Shown here: piece after piece, positions 17,023 to 31,627 of the stretch
Layout of the letters: each line of letters begins with the position of its first letter
Numbering within the stretch: the first letter of the stretch is position 1
Source: CAVPCY01 sp963770765
Lineage (GTDB): Bacteria > Actinomycetota > Coriobacteriia > Anaerosomatales > PHET01
DNA: 64,000 nucleotides
Direction: 5' to 3'
Assembly: GCA_963770765.1 (NCBI GenBank)
Contig: CAVYQS010000015.1
Coordinates: 62,001-126,000 of the forward strand
The notes under the pieces: generated by a model
Seen by the model: only the letters and a program-made list of their open reading frames with translations
The model's database searches: none
What the model was told of the DNA's origin: nothing
Position numbers and translations under genes: made by a program

Positions 17023-17859
17023 CTAGCTCATGGGAGGCTGAGGGGACTCCTGTGCAGGCAGGCTGAGCACTTCGTTCATCGAACCCGAGCGGTAACCGTC
17101 GAGGTCTTGGGCCACCCAGGTGAAGCCCGCAGCGCGTACCGCCTCGGCGACACTCGCTCGCAGTGCCCACGCGCGCTCCATCTCCTCGGGAGCGACCTCG
17201 ACCCGCGCGAGAGTGCCGTGAGCGCGGACTCGGAACTGGCCGAGGCCCAGGGCCCTGACCGCTTCCTCGGCCGCCGCGATGCGCAGCAGCCCGTCCTCGG
17301 TGATCGGCTGGCCATACGGGAAGCGCGACGCGAGACACGCCATGGAGGGCTTGTTCCAGTTGGGCAGCCCGACCTGGAGTGCCAGTTCGCGTATCTCGGC
17401 CTTCGTCAGTCCGACCTCTTGAAGAGGGCTGACCACCCCGTGCTCGGCCTTGGCTTTCGTTCCGGGGCGGTAGTCGGCGAGGTCGTCGGCGTTGCTGCCG
17501 TCGGCCACGTGGTCGAGCCCGTTGACCTCGGCGACGCGCTGCAGGAGGCTGAACAGCTCGCCCTTGCAGAAGTAGCAGCGGTCGGGGGTGTTCTCGGCGA
17601 ACCGGGGGTCGGCGAGCTCGTAGGTCTCCACCTCGAGGAGCTGCAGTCCCAGCGTGCGGGCGAGTTCGCGAGCGGCGATCACCTCGTTGGTCGTGCAGGT
17701 GTCCGAGGTCGCGAGCACCGCGCGGCACCGCTCGCCGAGAACCGCATGCGCCGCGAATGCGAGGAGCGTGGAGTCGACTCCTCCCGAGTACGCGACGAGC
17801 ACGCTTCCCAACGACTGGAGGCGCGTGAGAAGCGCGTCGTACTTGTCTTGCGTCGTCAT
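17023..17859 (-). CDS. larE: LarE-type sulfur transferase
   Basis: A 278-residue PP-loop enzyme (SGGVDST, about 24-30) with the DRCYFCKGELF and KPSMACLASRFPYG segments of LarE. In Lactobacillus LarE the cysteine equivalent to the one in MACLASR donates its sulfur to build the nickel-pincer nucleotide of lactate racemase. larB and larC are not visible nearby, so it could supply sulfur for another cofactor. The ATG is chosen over an upstream TTG because of the GGGAGGGG ribosome site. Confidence 0.85.
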   Translation of the reverse strand: MTTQDKYDALLTRLQSLGSVLVAYSGGVDSTLLAFAAHAVLGERCRAVLATSDTCTTNEVIAARELARTLGLQLLEVETYELADPRFAENTPDRCYFCKGELFSLLQRVAEVNGLDHVADGSNADDLADYRPGTKAKAEHGVVSPLQEVGLTKAEIRELALQVGLPNWNKPSMACLASRFPYGQPITEDGLLRIAAAEEAVRALGLGQFRVRAHGTLARVEVAPEEMERAWALRASVAEAVRAAGFTWVAQDLDGYRSGSMNEVLSLPAQESPQPPMS

Positions 17860-18014
17860 TGCCAAGAGCCCCTCCCGAGAGCGTTCGTTGAGTATAGCGG
17901 TAGTCGCGCCCCGGTCGACATCGCCGGCGATGTGACGACATGGCGACCGTGAGGCCGCTCACACGTACTCGTGGGACGCGCCGGGCCGCCGAGGGGAATG
18001 AACAGTCGAAAGGC

Positions 18015-20048
<2,034 letters not shown>

Positions 20049-20084
20049 AGCCCGCCGGACGGTACAGGGGCCGAGGGGCCCACG

Positions 20085-20648
20085 CTACAGCGTAGGACGC
20101 ACCGCGTGCTGGTCCCACAGCTCCTCGGAGGAGCCGTCGAGCGCGTTGGCGTAGCGGGCGGCGGCGAAGAGCAGGTCCGAGCTGCGGTTCACGAAGGCGA
20201 GCACCTGCTCGTCGACGGGCTCCTCGGCCATCATGGCGACGACGCGCCGCTCGGCTCGGCGCATGATGGCGCGCGCGACATGAAGACGGCACGCGCTCTC
20301 GGAGCCGGCTTCGACGATGAAATGCGTCAGGGGGCCGGTGCGCTCCTCGAAGCGGTCGACGGCGCGCTCGAGCAGTGCCACGTCTGCCGCGTCGATGTGA
20401 GGGGTGTTCTCGGTGGCATGTCCTTCGGGCGTGGCGAGCGAGCTCGAGCAGTTGAAGAGCCGCTGCTGCACGAAGTGGAGCACGTCATCGAGGAGCGGGT
20501 CGGTCACGGCCGCTCGCGCGAGCCCCACCGCGCTGTTGGCTTCGTCGACGGTGCCGTAGGCGTCGACGCGCACCGAGGACTTGCTCACGCGGGCGCCGTC
20601 GGCAAGGGAGGTCTGTCCGTGGTCGCCCTTGCGGGTGTAGATGGTCAT
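20085..20648 (-). CDS. PduO-type cob(I)alamin adenosyltransferase
   Basis: A 187-residue enzyme that adenosylates cob(I)alamin with ATP. It opens with TRKGDHGQTSLADG and contains VDAYGTVDEANSAVGLA, VEAGSESACRLHVAR, RRAERR and FVNRSSDLLFAAARY, the classical PduO/MMAB signatures. The minus-strand order is glutamate synthase FMN-domain gene, hairpin, then this gene. It indicates an adenosylcobalamin requirement in the host. Confidence 0.92.
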   Translation of the reverse strand: MTIYTRKGDHGQTSLADGARVSKSSVRVDAYGTVDEANSAVGLARAAVTDPLLDDVLHFVQQRLFNCSSSLATPEGHATENTPHIDAADVALLERAVDRFEERTGPLTHFIVEAGSESACRLHVARAIMRRAERRVVAMMAEEPVDEQVLAFVNRSSDLLFAAARYANALDGSSEELWDQHAVRPTL

Positions 20649-20692
20649 CGCGCGCTCCTGATCGAGTAGGTGTCCTTCGTGGAGTATGCGCA

Positions 20693-20753
20693 ACTCCCCC
20701 CGTCTCCGAAACCGCCGAGAGAGTCGCGGGCGGCGTTCGGGGCCGGGGGGAGT
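20693..20753 (-). terminator. Inverted repeat between glutamate synthase gene and adenosyltransferase gene
   Basis: ACTCCCCCC (20693-20701) and GGGGGGAGT (20745-20753) flank a GC-rich 43-base loop, 29 bases after the upstream minus-strand stop. Likely terminator or leader structure. Confidence 0.45.
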
Positions 20754-20781
20754 CGTGGTCACGTGAGGCTGCAGGCGTGCG

Positions 20782-22372
20782 TCAGCCCTCGATGATGCGC
20801 AGCGCCTCGTCTCGGTAGGCATCCATCACGAACGGGATCCCGGATATCTCCGAGGCGTCTCTCGTGAGCGCCATGAGGTCGGAACGGCTGATGGTGTCGA
20901 GCCGCATGTTGCGAGACCCGCTCATGAGCTGCTGCAGGCCGACCTTGATCTTGTCGGCGTAGGTGTAGATGCCGAGCGCTCCCATGGGGAAGGCGTCGAC
21001 CTCCGAGCCGTACTCGGCCTTGAGGGTCTCGTAGGTGACGAAGATCTCCTCCTTGGTCGTCCCGAACGCCGAGACGCTCTTGGGAAGGTCCTGCTCGGCG
21101 AGCCACACGCCGATGTTCTTGCCCACGAAGCCGGGGATCATGAGCGCGCGGCCCATGCAGACCGCTTTGGTGTGCGGAGCGCCCAGGGCGAGCACCTTGA
21201 AGACGTGGTCCTCGGTCGAGAACCCGCCGGCGATGGCGATGTCGGGCACGTAGGCGCCCTGGCTGGCGAGCTTCGCCGCCAGCTCGTTGGCCATGCACTG
21301 CAGGTAGAAGGTGGGTACGCCCCACTCCTCCATCATGCGCCACGGGCTCATGCCGGTGCCGCCGGGGGCACCGTCGATGGTGAGCAGGTCGATCTTGGCG
21401 TTGGACGCCCACTTCATCGCCATCGCGAGCTCGCGCATGGGGTACGCGCCGGTCTTGAGCGTGACGCGCTTGGCGCCGAGCTCGCGCAGCTGTTCGACGC
21501 TGGCGTAGAACTCGTCCTCATCGACGAATCCGAGGCGGCTGTGGCGCTCGAACTGGCGGATCGCGCCGTCCTTGAAGGCCGCCTTGATCGCCGGGTCGCT
21601 CGGGTCGGGCGTCACGAGGTAGCCGCGCTTCTGCAGTTCGAGCGCGCGATCGAGGCTGTTGACCTTGATCTCGCCGCCGATGCACTTGGCGCCTTGGCCC
21701 CACTTGAGCTCGACGGTCTCGACACCCAGCGTCCCCACCACGTACTCGGCGACGCCGAGCCGTGTGTCCTCGACGTTGAGCTGCACGAGGATGTCTCCGT
21801 AGCCGCCGTGGTAGCGACGGTACGCGTTCACTCGGCGCTCCATGTCGGGAGAGCGCTTGACCTTGCCGGCCGCGTCGAGTTCGAGTTCCGGGTCGATGCC
21901 ACAGACGTTCTCGCCGCACACCAACGAGATTCCGGAGATCGCCGCACCGACAGCGAAGTGGTCCCAGTTCTTTCGGGCGATCTCGGTCGAGCCGAGCGCA
22001 CCGGTGAAGATCGGGACCTTCATCTTGACGCTGTTCAGGAAGCCGAACTCGGTCTGCGGTGTCGACGAGGGGGAACAACGAGTTGTCGGGGTTCCCCTCC
22101 ACGCCCTGGGGTAGTCCCTTCGCCCCCAGCGCATAGCCCATGATGTTGAGGTGCGAGTAGTCGATCGGGTAGTCCTTGTCGCCGCCGGCGGTGACCTCTC
22201 CGAACGGGCCGGGATAGATCACCTCGCGGCCACGGAACGAGGACTTGAAGACCTCGCAGTTGCCACGGCAGCCGTCGGTGCAGCGGCTGCACAGCCCCGA
22301 GCCGGGCACCACGTTCTTGGAGCGATTGGCGGTCTGGGTCGCGTCGTTGCCGCCGGGACACTGCAGGTTCAT
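20782..22372 (-). CDS. Archaeal-type glutamate synthase FMN-binding subunit (apparent +1 frameshift)
   Basis: The N-terminal part (from ATG 22372) is Cys-rich (GLCSRCTDGCRGNCEVF) and the C-terminal part carries the FMN/glutamate synthase barrel (ELKWGQGAKCIGGEIK, TIDGAPGGTGMSP, DIAIAGGFSTEDHV). Together they give about 529 residues as in archaeal-type GltB. The two parts are joined only by a +1 shift near 22056 (LVDT then QTEFGFL in the next frame). This is likely a sequence insertion error because the rest is intact. It is divergent from glnA2 and shares its GlnR-like element. Confidence 0.88.
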
Positions 22373-22431
22373 CGGATTACCCCATCCCCCTGACAGGAGC
22401 GCCGGAAAGAGGCATCCTGTGCAGGAACGCC

Positions 22432-22458
22432 GAAACATACTAGAAACATAGTAGCAAT
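22432..22458 (+). promoter_or_regulatory. GlnR-box-like element in the glnA2 / glutamate synthase intergenic region
   Basis: GAAAC (22432-22436), six bases, GAAAC (22443-22447), six bases, GCAAT (22454-22458): three pentamers at the same phase. It lies between two divergent ammonia-assimilation genes and matches the element before the first glnA. Confidence 0.65.
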
Positions 22459-22488
22459 GCCGCAGAAATACGGGGGAAGGAATACGCC

Positions 22489-23817
22489 GTGGGAGAGCAC
22501 GTTCGCGAAGAGGCCGCTGCGCAGATCAAGGAACAGGGCGTCGAGTTCATCCACCTCTGGTTCACCGACGTGCTCGGCTTCCTCAAGACATTCGTGATCA
22601 CGATCGACGAGCTCGACACCGCCATGAGCGAGGGTATGGGTTTCGACGGCTCATCGATCCAGGGCTTCGCTCGTATCCAGGAGTCCGACATGATCGCCCT
22701 GCCCGACCCCACCACGCTGCAGATCCTCCCGTGGCGTCAGGATGGCCAGTTGGTAGCGACGATGTTCTGCGACGTCGTACGCCCGGACGGCAGCCCCTAC
22801 GAGGGCGATCCGCGCTACGTCCTCAAGCGCAACCTCAAGGTCGCCGCCGAGAAGGGCTTCACGTTCTTCGTGGGACCCGAACTCGAGTACTACTACTTCA
22901 AGAGCGACACCGGCACCGAGCTGCTCGACCACGGCGGCTACTTCGACATGACCACGCGCGATCTCGCGGTCGATCTGCGCAAGCAGACGGTCCGTTCACT
23001 CAAGGAGTTCGGCATCGGGGTGGAGTACAGCCACCACGAGGTCGGGCCGAGCCAGCACGAGATCGACCTGCGCTACGACGAGGCACTCAAGATGGCCGAC
23101 GCGGTGATGACCTACCGGCTCGTGGTCAAGGAGGTCGCGCAGCTCAACGGCTTGTACGCCTCGTTCATGCCCAAGCCGATGTACGGCGAGGCCGGCAGCG
23201 GCATGCATGTGCACCAGTCGCTCTTCCGAGACGGACGCAACGCGTTCTACGACGGGTCGGACGAGTACCACCTGTCCGCGATCGGGAAGGGCTACATCGC
23301 AGGACTGCTGCATCACGCTCCATCGTTCCTGGCGGTCACGAACCAGTGGGTCAACTCGTACAAGCGACTCGTCTCGGGATTCGAGGCACCCGTCCACATC
23401 TGCTGGGCGCACCGCAACCGTTCGGCGCTCGTGCGGGTGCCGATGTACAAGCCGGGCAAGGAGAACGCGACGAGAGTCGAGCTTCGTTCTCCCGACCCGG
23501 CGTGCAACCCCTATCTGGCGTTCTCGGTGATGCTCGCGGCGGGTCTCGATGGCATCGAGCGGGGTCTTGAGCTGCCGGCCGATGTGACCGAGGACGTCTA
23601 CGAGATGAGCTCGAACGAGCGTGCACGTCGCGGTATCGGACAGTTGCCCGAGAACCTGCGCCAGGCCACCGACGAGCTGGAGGCGAGCGAGCTGATGCGT
23701 GCGACGCTCGGAGAGCAGGTCGTGGACTGGCTCGTGCGCAATCAGCGGATGGAGTGGCACGAGTACCGCACCCGTGTCACGCCGTGGGAACTCGAGTCGT
23801 ACCTGCCATTGCTCTAG
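22489..23817 (+). CDS. glnA: Second type I glutamine synthetase
   Basis: A 442-residue paralogue of the enzyme at 466-1797, with the same active-site motifs (DGSSIQGF, GPELEYYYF, HHEVGPSQHEID, NRSALVRVP, RVELRSPDPACNPYL). Here Tyr (EDVYEM) occupies the position of the adenylylated tyrosine, where the first copy has Phe. It starts at GTG after GGGGGAAGG. The first copy is the closer match in motif wording, suggesting an old duplication with separate regulation. Confidence 0.93.
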   Translation: MGEHVREEAAAQIKEQGVEFIHLWFTDVLGFLKTFVITIDELDTAMSEGMGFDGSSIQGFARIQESDMIALPDPTTLQILPWRQDGQLVATMFCDVVRPDGSPYEGDPRYVLKRNLKVAAEKGFTFFVGPELEYYYFKSDTGTELLDHGGYFDMTTRDLAVDLRKQTVRSLKEFGIGVEYSHHEVGPSQHEIDLRYDEALKMADAVMTYRLVVKEVAQLNGLYASFMPKPMYGEAGSGMHVHQSLFRDGRNAFYDGSDEYHLSAIGKGYIAGLLHHAPSFLAVTNQWVNSYKRLVSGFEAPVHICWAHRNRSALVRVPMYKPGKENATRVELRSPDPACNPYLAFSVMLAAGLDGIERGLELPADVTEDVYEMSSNERARRGIGQLPENLRQATDELEASELMRATLGEQVVDWLVRNQRMEWHEYRTRVTPWELESYLPLL

Positions 23818-23857
23818 CGCGGAAGCGACAGCTCGCTGCGGCCGCGGATCGTGAGAA

Positions 23858-26113
23858 CTAGACGGATTCGCGGATCCGCATGGCCAGATGACCGAGCACC
23901 CCGGGGTCGTCGACGGCCCCGCCGTCGGGTCCCACGACGTGGAACGTGTCGCGCGCGACACCGTCCACGGTGAGCACCTTGGCCCAGCGGATGTCGACGC
24001 CTTCCAGGGAGACCGCCCGAGCCAGGTCGTGCAGGAGTCCCGGACGGTCCGGCGCCGTGACGGTGATCTCGGTGTCCCAGCCGCTGTGCCGGGTGGTCAC
24101 GCGCACGCGCGCCCGGGAGCGCGCCGGGTAGTGACGCCGGCGCTCGGCGAGGCGCGTGGCCAGCTCGAGTCGATCGCGCAGCGCCGCATCCACGAAGCGT
24201 TCCAACGCCGAGAACGTCTCGGTGGTGGCCGGGCGCCTCGTGGCCGAGGTCACGACGAACGAGTCCAGCACGACCGTCCCCGGAGCGCTGTACGCGTCCA
24301 CCGACAGGATGTCGAGTCCGGCGAGCGCGATCGCTCCGGCGAGGCGTGCCAGCAACTGCGGCCGATCCTTGGCCGCCACCGTGAGGGTGTGGGTGTCGAC
24401 GACCGGCCCGGCGGACACCGCGATCGCGGCCTGCTGCGCCGAGCCGTGCGCGATGAGTCCCGCGACCAACCGCGCGTCGCGTGCGACCCGCGTGGGCTCG
24501 CGGCTTGCCAGGTAGCGCAGTGGCGCCTGTGCGACGAACGCGCGCTCATCGGCGGATCCCGTCGCACTCATCGCTTCGAGGGTGGCGTCTCTGACGGCCT
24601 GCCCGCGCGAAGCGAGCCCGGCGCCGTCGACCGACTCGGACAGCGCCGCGTCCACGCGGGCGACGAGCGTGCCCACAAGCGCGGCCGTCCAGGGCGTCCA
24701 GGTGGCAGGTCCCGTGGCTCGCGAGTCCGCTGCGGTGAGCAGGTGCAGCGGCGCGAGCAACTCGGTCCGGCCGACCCTCGCGGCGCACCGCAGGATCGCG
24801 TCCTCGTCGTCGAGGTCGTCTCGCAGAGCGGTCTCGATCAGCACGAGGTGGAGCCGCACCAGGTCTGCGACGTCGCCGGCGGCCGGCGCGCCGAGTCCCA
24901 TCGCGATGGCGGCATCCGCCGCGGGTCGTGCGCCGCGCTCGGCGTGACCGGCACCGCCTTCGACCTTGCCCACATCGTGCGCGAGAGCCGCCACCTGTGC
25001 CGTGCGCAGGTCGCCCACCGTCTGTGAGGAGCGGGCGAGCGTGGGATCGCCACCAAGCCCGGCGATATCGGTTGCGGCGGTGAGGCAGTGCGCGCCCACG
25101 GTCAGCTGATGGCCGAGTCCCGGGCGGCGAACGGCCATCAGCCGCGCGTAGCCCGGCACGAGCGTGTCGAGGCAGCCTGCCTGCGCCGCCAGCAGCAGTT
25201 CGGGCAGCCGTTCGTGTCCGCCATCGAGCCGCTCGAAGACCTCCTCGGCCGAGAAGGGCTTGGAGGGGGGTTCGGAGGCCCGGGCGATGCGGGCCCGGAC
25301 CCGCTCGAGGATCAGGGCGGTGTCGCCGAGGGCCGCCTGCAGGGATTCGGCGTCGAACATCTCGGCGAGGTCGGTGGCGGCGTCGAGGGAGAACCGATCA
25401 CCCACGCCCTCGCGCTGCAGGACCCACCGTGCCGCCGAGACGGCGGCGGCGGCGGTCCGGAGCGTATCCAGCTCTGTGGTGGTGAGCAGTCCGAGTCGCA
25501 CGAGTGCGCCGGGATCTCGCTGAACGGCGCCGTCGAGCACAGCGGCGCACCACGTGAGCTCATCGTGGTCTCGGCGTCCGCCCGCGCCGTTCTTGAGTTC
25601 GGGCTCGAGCAGCCACGGGTGGCCGGGCCGGTCCCGGTCTCTCAGCTCGGACAGCGTTCGCTTGGCCCGCTTGCCGGCGTCCTTGGCGCATCCCGCGAGC
25701 ACGTTCTCCGCCCACTCGAGGTCACCGGCGAGCGGACGCGCGGTGAGTGCCGCTGTGCGGATCTGCACGTCCTCGCGCATCGCCGCCTTCTGCTGCTTGG
25801 GCGAACGCACCTGGTGACCCACCTTGAGTCCGGCGTCCCACAAGGGGTAGAGCACCGCTTCCACGAACGGCTTGAGCCTGTCTGCCGGGGTCTCCGACAG
25901 TACGAGGATGTCGAGGTCGCTTGCGGGCAGGAGCGCGCCCGCACCCCATCCACCCAGTGCCGCGATCGCCCAGCGGCCTTCGTGCAGAGGCGAGGCCGCC
26001 CGGGACAGCTCCCGGACGGCCTCGTCGGTCATCTCACTCAGCTCTCGTGCCGCGGCGAGCCCCGGCGTCGCCGAAGCGATGTGGGCGGCACGCTGCGCGA
26101 TGAAGTCGTGCAC
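23858..26113 (-). CDS. glnD: PII uridylyltransferase / uridylyl-removing enzyme
   Basis: A 751-residue GlnD. Nucleotidyltransferase core GGWGAGALLPASDLDIL (about 54-70), an HD phosphohydrolase region with AHDVGKVEGGAGH (about 415-430), and two C-terminal ACT domains (about 570-640 and 690-745; DRPQLLARLAGAI and DRPGLLHDLARAV) that sense glutamine. It adds or removes UMP on the PII protein encoded just upstream. The minus-strand order amtB-glnK-glnD with 1-base spacing indicates one operon. Confidence 0.92.
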   Translation of the reverse strand: MHDFIAQRAAHIASATPGLAAARELSEMTDEAVRELSRAASPLHEGRWAIAALGGWGAGALLPASDLDILVLSETPADRLKPFVEAVLYPLWDAGLKVGHQVRSPKQQKAAMREDVQIRTAALTARPLAGDLEWAENVLAGCAKDAGKRAKRTLSELRDRDRPGHPWLLEPELKNGAGGRRDHDELTWCAAVLDGAVQRDPGALVRLGLLTTTELDTLRTAAAAVSAARWVLQREGVGDRFSLDAATDLAEMFDAESLQAALGDTALILERVRARIARASEPPSKPFSAEEVFERLDGGHERLPELLLAAQAGCLDTLVPGYARLMAVRRPGLGHQLTVGAHCLTAATDIAGLGGDPTLARSSQTVGDLRTAQVAALAHDVGKVEGGAGHAERGARPAADAAIAMGLGAPAAGDVADLVRLHLVLIETALRDDLDDEDAILRCAARVGRTELLAPLHLLTAADSRATGPATWTPWTAALVGTLVARVDAALSESVDGAGLASRGQAVRDATLEAMSATGSADERAFVAQAPLRYLASREPTRVARDARLVAGLIAHGSAQQAAIAVSAGPVVDTHTLTVAAKDRPQLLARLAGAIALAGLDILSVDAYSAPGTVVLDSFVVTSATRRPATTETFSALERFVDAALRDRLELATRLAERRRHYPARSRARVRVTTRHSGWDTEITVTAPDRPGLLHDLARAVSLEGVDIRWAKVLTVDGVARDTFHVVGPDGGAVDDPGVLGHLAMRIRESV

Positions 26114-26114
26114 C

Positions 26115-26453
26115 CTACAGCGCCTCGGGTCCTCGCTCGCCGGTGCGGATGCGCACCGCGCGGTCGACGTCGTAGGTGAAGATCTTGCCGTCGCCGATCT
26201 TCTCGGTACGAGCTGTCATGAGGATCGCGTTCTCCGCAGCTTCGGCGATGTCGTCGTCGACGACGATCTCGATCTTGACCTTGGGCACGAAGTCCACGGT
26301 GTACTCCGCACCACGGTAGACCTCGGTGTGGCCCTTCTGGCGGCCGTATCCACGTACGTCGGACACGGTCATCCCGGCCACGCCCAGCGCGTTCAGGGCT
26401 TCTTTGACCTCGTCGAGCTTGTGAGGCTTGATGATGGCGTCGATCTTCTTCAC
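26115..26453 (-). CDS. glnK: Nitrogen regulatory protein PII
   Basis: A 112-residue PII protein with MKKIDAIIKPHKLDEVKEAL at the N-terminus, the T-loop GHTEVYRGAEYTVDF containing the modifiable Tyr51, the B-loop TEKIGDGKIF and RIRTGERG. It binds ATP/ADP and 2-oxoglutarate, and controls the ammonium channel. Linkage to amtB makes GlnK the better name than GlnB. Confidence 0.93.
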   Translation of the reverse strand: MKKIDAIIKPHKLDEVKEALNALGVAGMTVSDVRGYGRQKGHTEVYRGAEYTVDFVPKVKIEIVVDDDIAEAAENAILMTARTEKIGDGKIFTYDVDRAVRIRTGERGPEAL

Positions 26454-26516
26454 GAAAGGCTCCTTACTCGTCGCTCAAGGCGTTCAGTACGTACCCCGCA
26501 CGAGGCCGCGAGGTGT

Positions 26517-27818
26517 CTAGAAGATGGTGTCGGTCTGGACGAAGTCGGGGTACGCCCGGTTGCCGTGCTCGCCGATGTCGAGACCCTCGAGCTCTTCCTC
26601 CTCCGAGACACGCACGCCGAACGTGGCCTTGATCGCGAGCCAGATCACGAGCGAGACGGTGAAGACCGCCGCGCCGACCGCTGCCACGCCGATCATCTGG
26701 CTCCACAGCAGGCCGAACCCGCCACCGAAGAACAGGCCGTTGCCCGTGGTGCCGGGCGCGATGGCCTCCTGAGCGAACAGGCCGACGGCGAGAGTACCGA
26801 AGATGCCGCCCATGCCGTGGACCGCGAGGGCACCGACCGGGTCGTCGAGCCTGAGCTTGTCGAGAAGCAGCACGCCGAACACGATGAGGGCGCCGGCGAT
26901 GGCGCCGATGATGAGCGCGCTGCTCACGCTCACGAAGGCGCACCCGGCGGTGATGCCGACCAGTCCGCCAAGGGCACCGTTGATCGTCATGCCGATATCG
27001 GGCTTGCCGAGGACCACCCACGCGACGATGGTCGCGGCGATGGCGCCCGCCGCCGCGGCGACGTTGGTCGTGACCATGATGTGCGAGATCGCGAACGGGT
27101 CGGCGGCCATGGTGCTGCCGGGGTTGAAACCGAACCAGCCGAACCACAGGATCAGTGCGCCGGTCATGGCTGAGGTCATGTTGTGACCGGGGATCGCATG
27201 GGCCTTGCCGTCCTTACCGAACTTGCCGATGCGTGGCCCCAGGACGATGACGCCCGCCAGCGCGGCCCAGGCGCCCACCGAGTGGACCACCGTGGAGCCC
27301 GCGAAGTCCCAGAAACCGAGCTCGGCGAGCCAGCCGCCGCCCCAGATCCAGTGACCGACGATCGGGTAGATGAAGGCGACCAGCAAGAACGAGAAGATGA
27401 TGAACGAGTGGTACTTGATCCGCTCGGCGACCGCTCCGGAGACGATGGTCGCGGCGGTGCCCGCGAACACGAGCTGGAAGAAGAACTTCGCCATCAGGGG
27501 CACTCCGGTCCAGCTGAGTGCCGAGTAGACGCCCTGGTAGGCGTCACCGGTTGCGGGGCTGTTGTCGGCTCCGCCGATGAAGAAGAGCCCCTTGAGTCCT
27601 ATGAACGGGTTTCCATCGCCGTACATGAGGCCCCACCCGACGACCAGGAATGCGATCGTCGACACCGCGAAGACGATGAAGTTCTTCGAGATGATGTTGA
27701 CGGTGTTCTTCGCCCGGGCGAATCCTGACTCCACGAGACCGAACCCCAGGTTCATGAAGAACACGAGCATGCCCGCGACGAGCACCCACACGGTGTCGAG
27801 AGCGATCTTCAAATCCAT
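26517..27818 (-). CDS. amtB: Ammonium channel
   Basis: A 433-residue Amt/Rh channel with about 11 membrane segments. Family signatures include GFARAKNTVNIISKNF, FGWFGFNPGS and the two pore histidines (IPGHNM, AVHGMGGIFG). The C-terminal cytoplasmic tail ends in EHGNRAYPDF, the GlnK-interaction region. ATG 27818 follows GGAGGAGG. First gene of amtB-glnK-glnD. Confidence 0.95.
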   Translation of the reverse strand: MDLKIALDTVWVLVAGMLVFFMNLGFGLVESGFARAKNTVNIISKNFIVFAVSTIAFLVVGWGLMYGDGNPFIGLKGLFFIGGADNSPATGDAYQGVYSALSWTGVPLMAKFFFQLVFAGTAATIVSGAVAERIKYHSFIIFSFLLVAFIYPIVGHWIWGGGWLAELGFWDFAGSTVVHSVGAWAALAGVIVLGPRIGKFGKDGKAHAIPGHNMTSAMTGALILWFGWFGFNPGSTMAADPFAISHIMVTTNVAAAAGAIAATIVAWVVLGKPDIGMTINGALGGLVGITAGCAFVSVSSALIIGAIAGALIVFGVLLLDKLRLDDPVGALAVHGMGGIFGTLAVGLFAQEAIAPGTTGNGLFFGGGFGLLWSQMIGVAAVGAAVFTVSLVIWLAIKATFGVRVSEEEELEGLDIGEHGNRAYPDFVQTDTIF

Positions 27819-27879
27819 GCTTCCTACCTCCTCCGACTGACGGCCGCATCTGGCCACTGGCACAGAGTCGCGTGGCTGT

Positions 27880-27895
27880 GTTTCGAGCGTGTTGC
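27880..27895 (-). promoter_or_regulatory. GlnR-box-like element upstream of amtB
   Basis: On the minus strand it reads GCAAC, six bases, GAAAC, 62 bases before the amtB start. The pentamer spacing equals that of the two glnA elements; the first pentamer is less conserved. Confidence 0.45.
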
Positions 27896-27951
27896 GCGGA
27901 GATGAAATCTGGAAGCCGGTGTTTCATGCGGTGGTCGGGGAGATGAACAGA

Positions 27952-27989
27952 GCGACGCCGCGGCCCCCTCTGGGGGCACGCGACGTCGC
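27952..27989 (-). terminator. Hairpin terminator after lipoprotein gene
   Basis: Inner stem GCCCCC-TCT-GGGGGC (27963-27977) with outer arms GCGACG/CGTCGC, 24 bases past the minus-strand lipoprotein stop. Confidence 0.6.
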
Positions 27990-28013
27990 CGGGAGCGCCT
28001 CTTGGATCGAGCG

Positions 28014-28514
28014 CTACTTGGTAGAGGTGATCAGTGAGATCGTGGTCTTGTTCGCGTCACCGCTGTCTGCGCCGAACGTGACCTGCAGCTGCTGGTTGCC
28101 CTTCTCGGCGGAGAGCGCGCCGCCGTCTTGGACCTTGACCTCACTCATGATCTTCCAACCTTGGGCGTCCAGTTCGGTCTTGTACCAGTCGAACACGGTA
28201 CTGACGTCGCTCGCGGCCTCGATCGTCACCGAGTAGCCCTCGGCGGCTTTGACCGAGGCGATGATGTCGCCCTCATAGACCGGCACGTCGGTGGGGAAGC
28301 CCTCGGGCAGGTCTCCGGCGCTCGACGCGGTCATCTCGGTACCGTCCTCGCCCTGGATCGTGACCTCGTCGCCAGACTTGTCTATCTTGACGCCGGTAGC
28401 CTGTTCGACGGCGGCCTCGGTGGCCTGCTCGGCGATCGATTGGCAGCCGACGACCGCGACGGCCAGTCCTGCGAGCAGCAGTGAGAGCGCGATTCGCGCG
28501 ATGGGCTGTTTCAC
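28014..28514 (-). CDS. Lipoprotein of unknown function
   Basis: A 166-residue protein with a lipoprotein signal peptide (hydrophobic 8-21, lipobox VVGC at about 21-24) followed by helical AEQATEAAVEQATG and a C-terminal domain with DVSTVFDWYKTELDAQGWKI, a pattern seen in secreted actinobacterial proteins of unknown role. It is divergent from uvrA and ends in a strong hairpin. Confidence 0.8.
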   Translation of the reverse strand: MKQPIARIALSLLLAGLAVAVVGCQSIAEQATEAAVEQATGVKIDKSGDEVTIQGEDGTEMTASSAGDLPEGFPTDVPVYEGDIIASVKAAEGYSVTIEAASDVSTVFDWYKTELDAQGWKIMSEVKVQDGGALSAEKGNQQLQVTFGADSGDANKTTISLITSTK

Positions 28515-28645
28515 GTTCGATCCCCCCTAGGAGTCGACACACGCACGCGGCTCCCGCGTGCCACAGGTAGACCATACCCCTGATGTGAGCCGCGTCGTAT
28601 ACTGGAATGTCTACCGAGAACTCCCCAATGCGAGGAAGGACCGTC

Positions 28646-31581
<2,936 letters not shown>

Positions 31582-31627
31582 TGAAGGGCATGAGGCGCAC
31601 CCTCGACACGAGCCTCGTCGTGCGCGC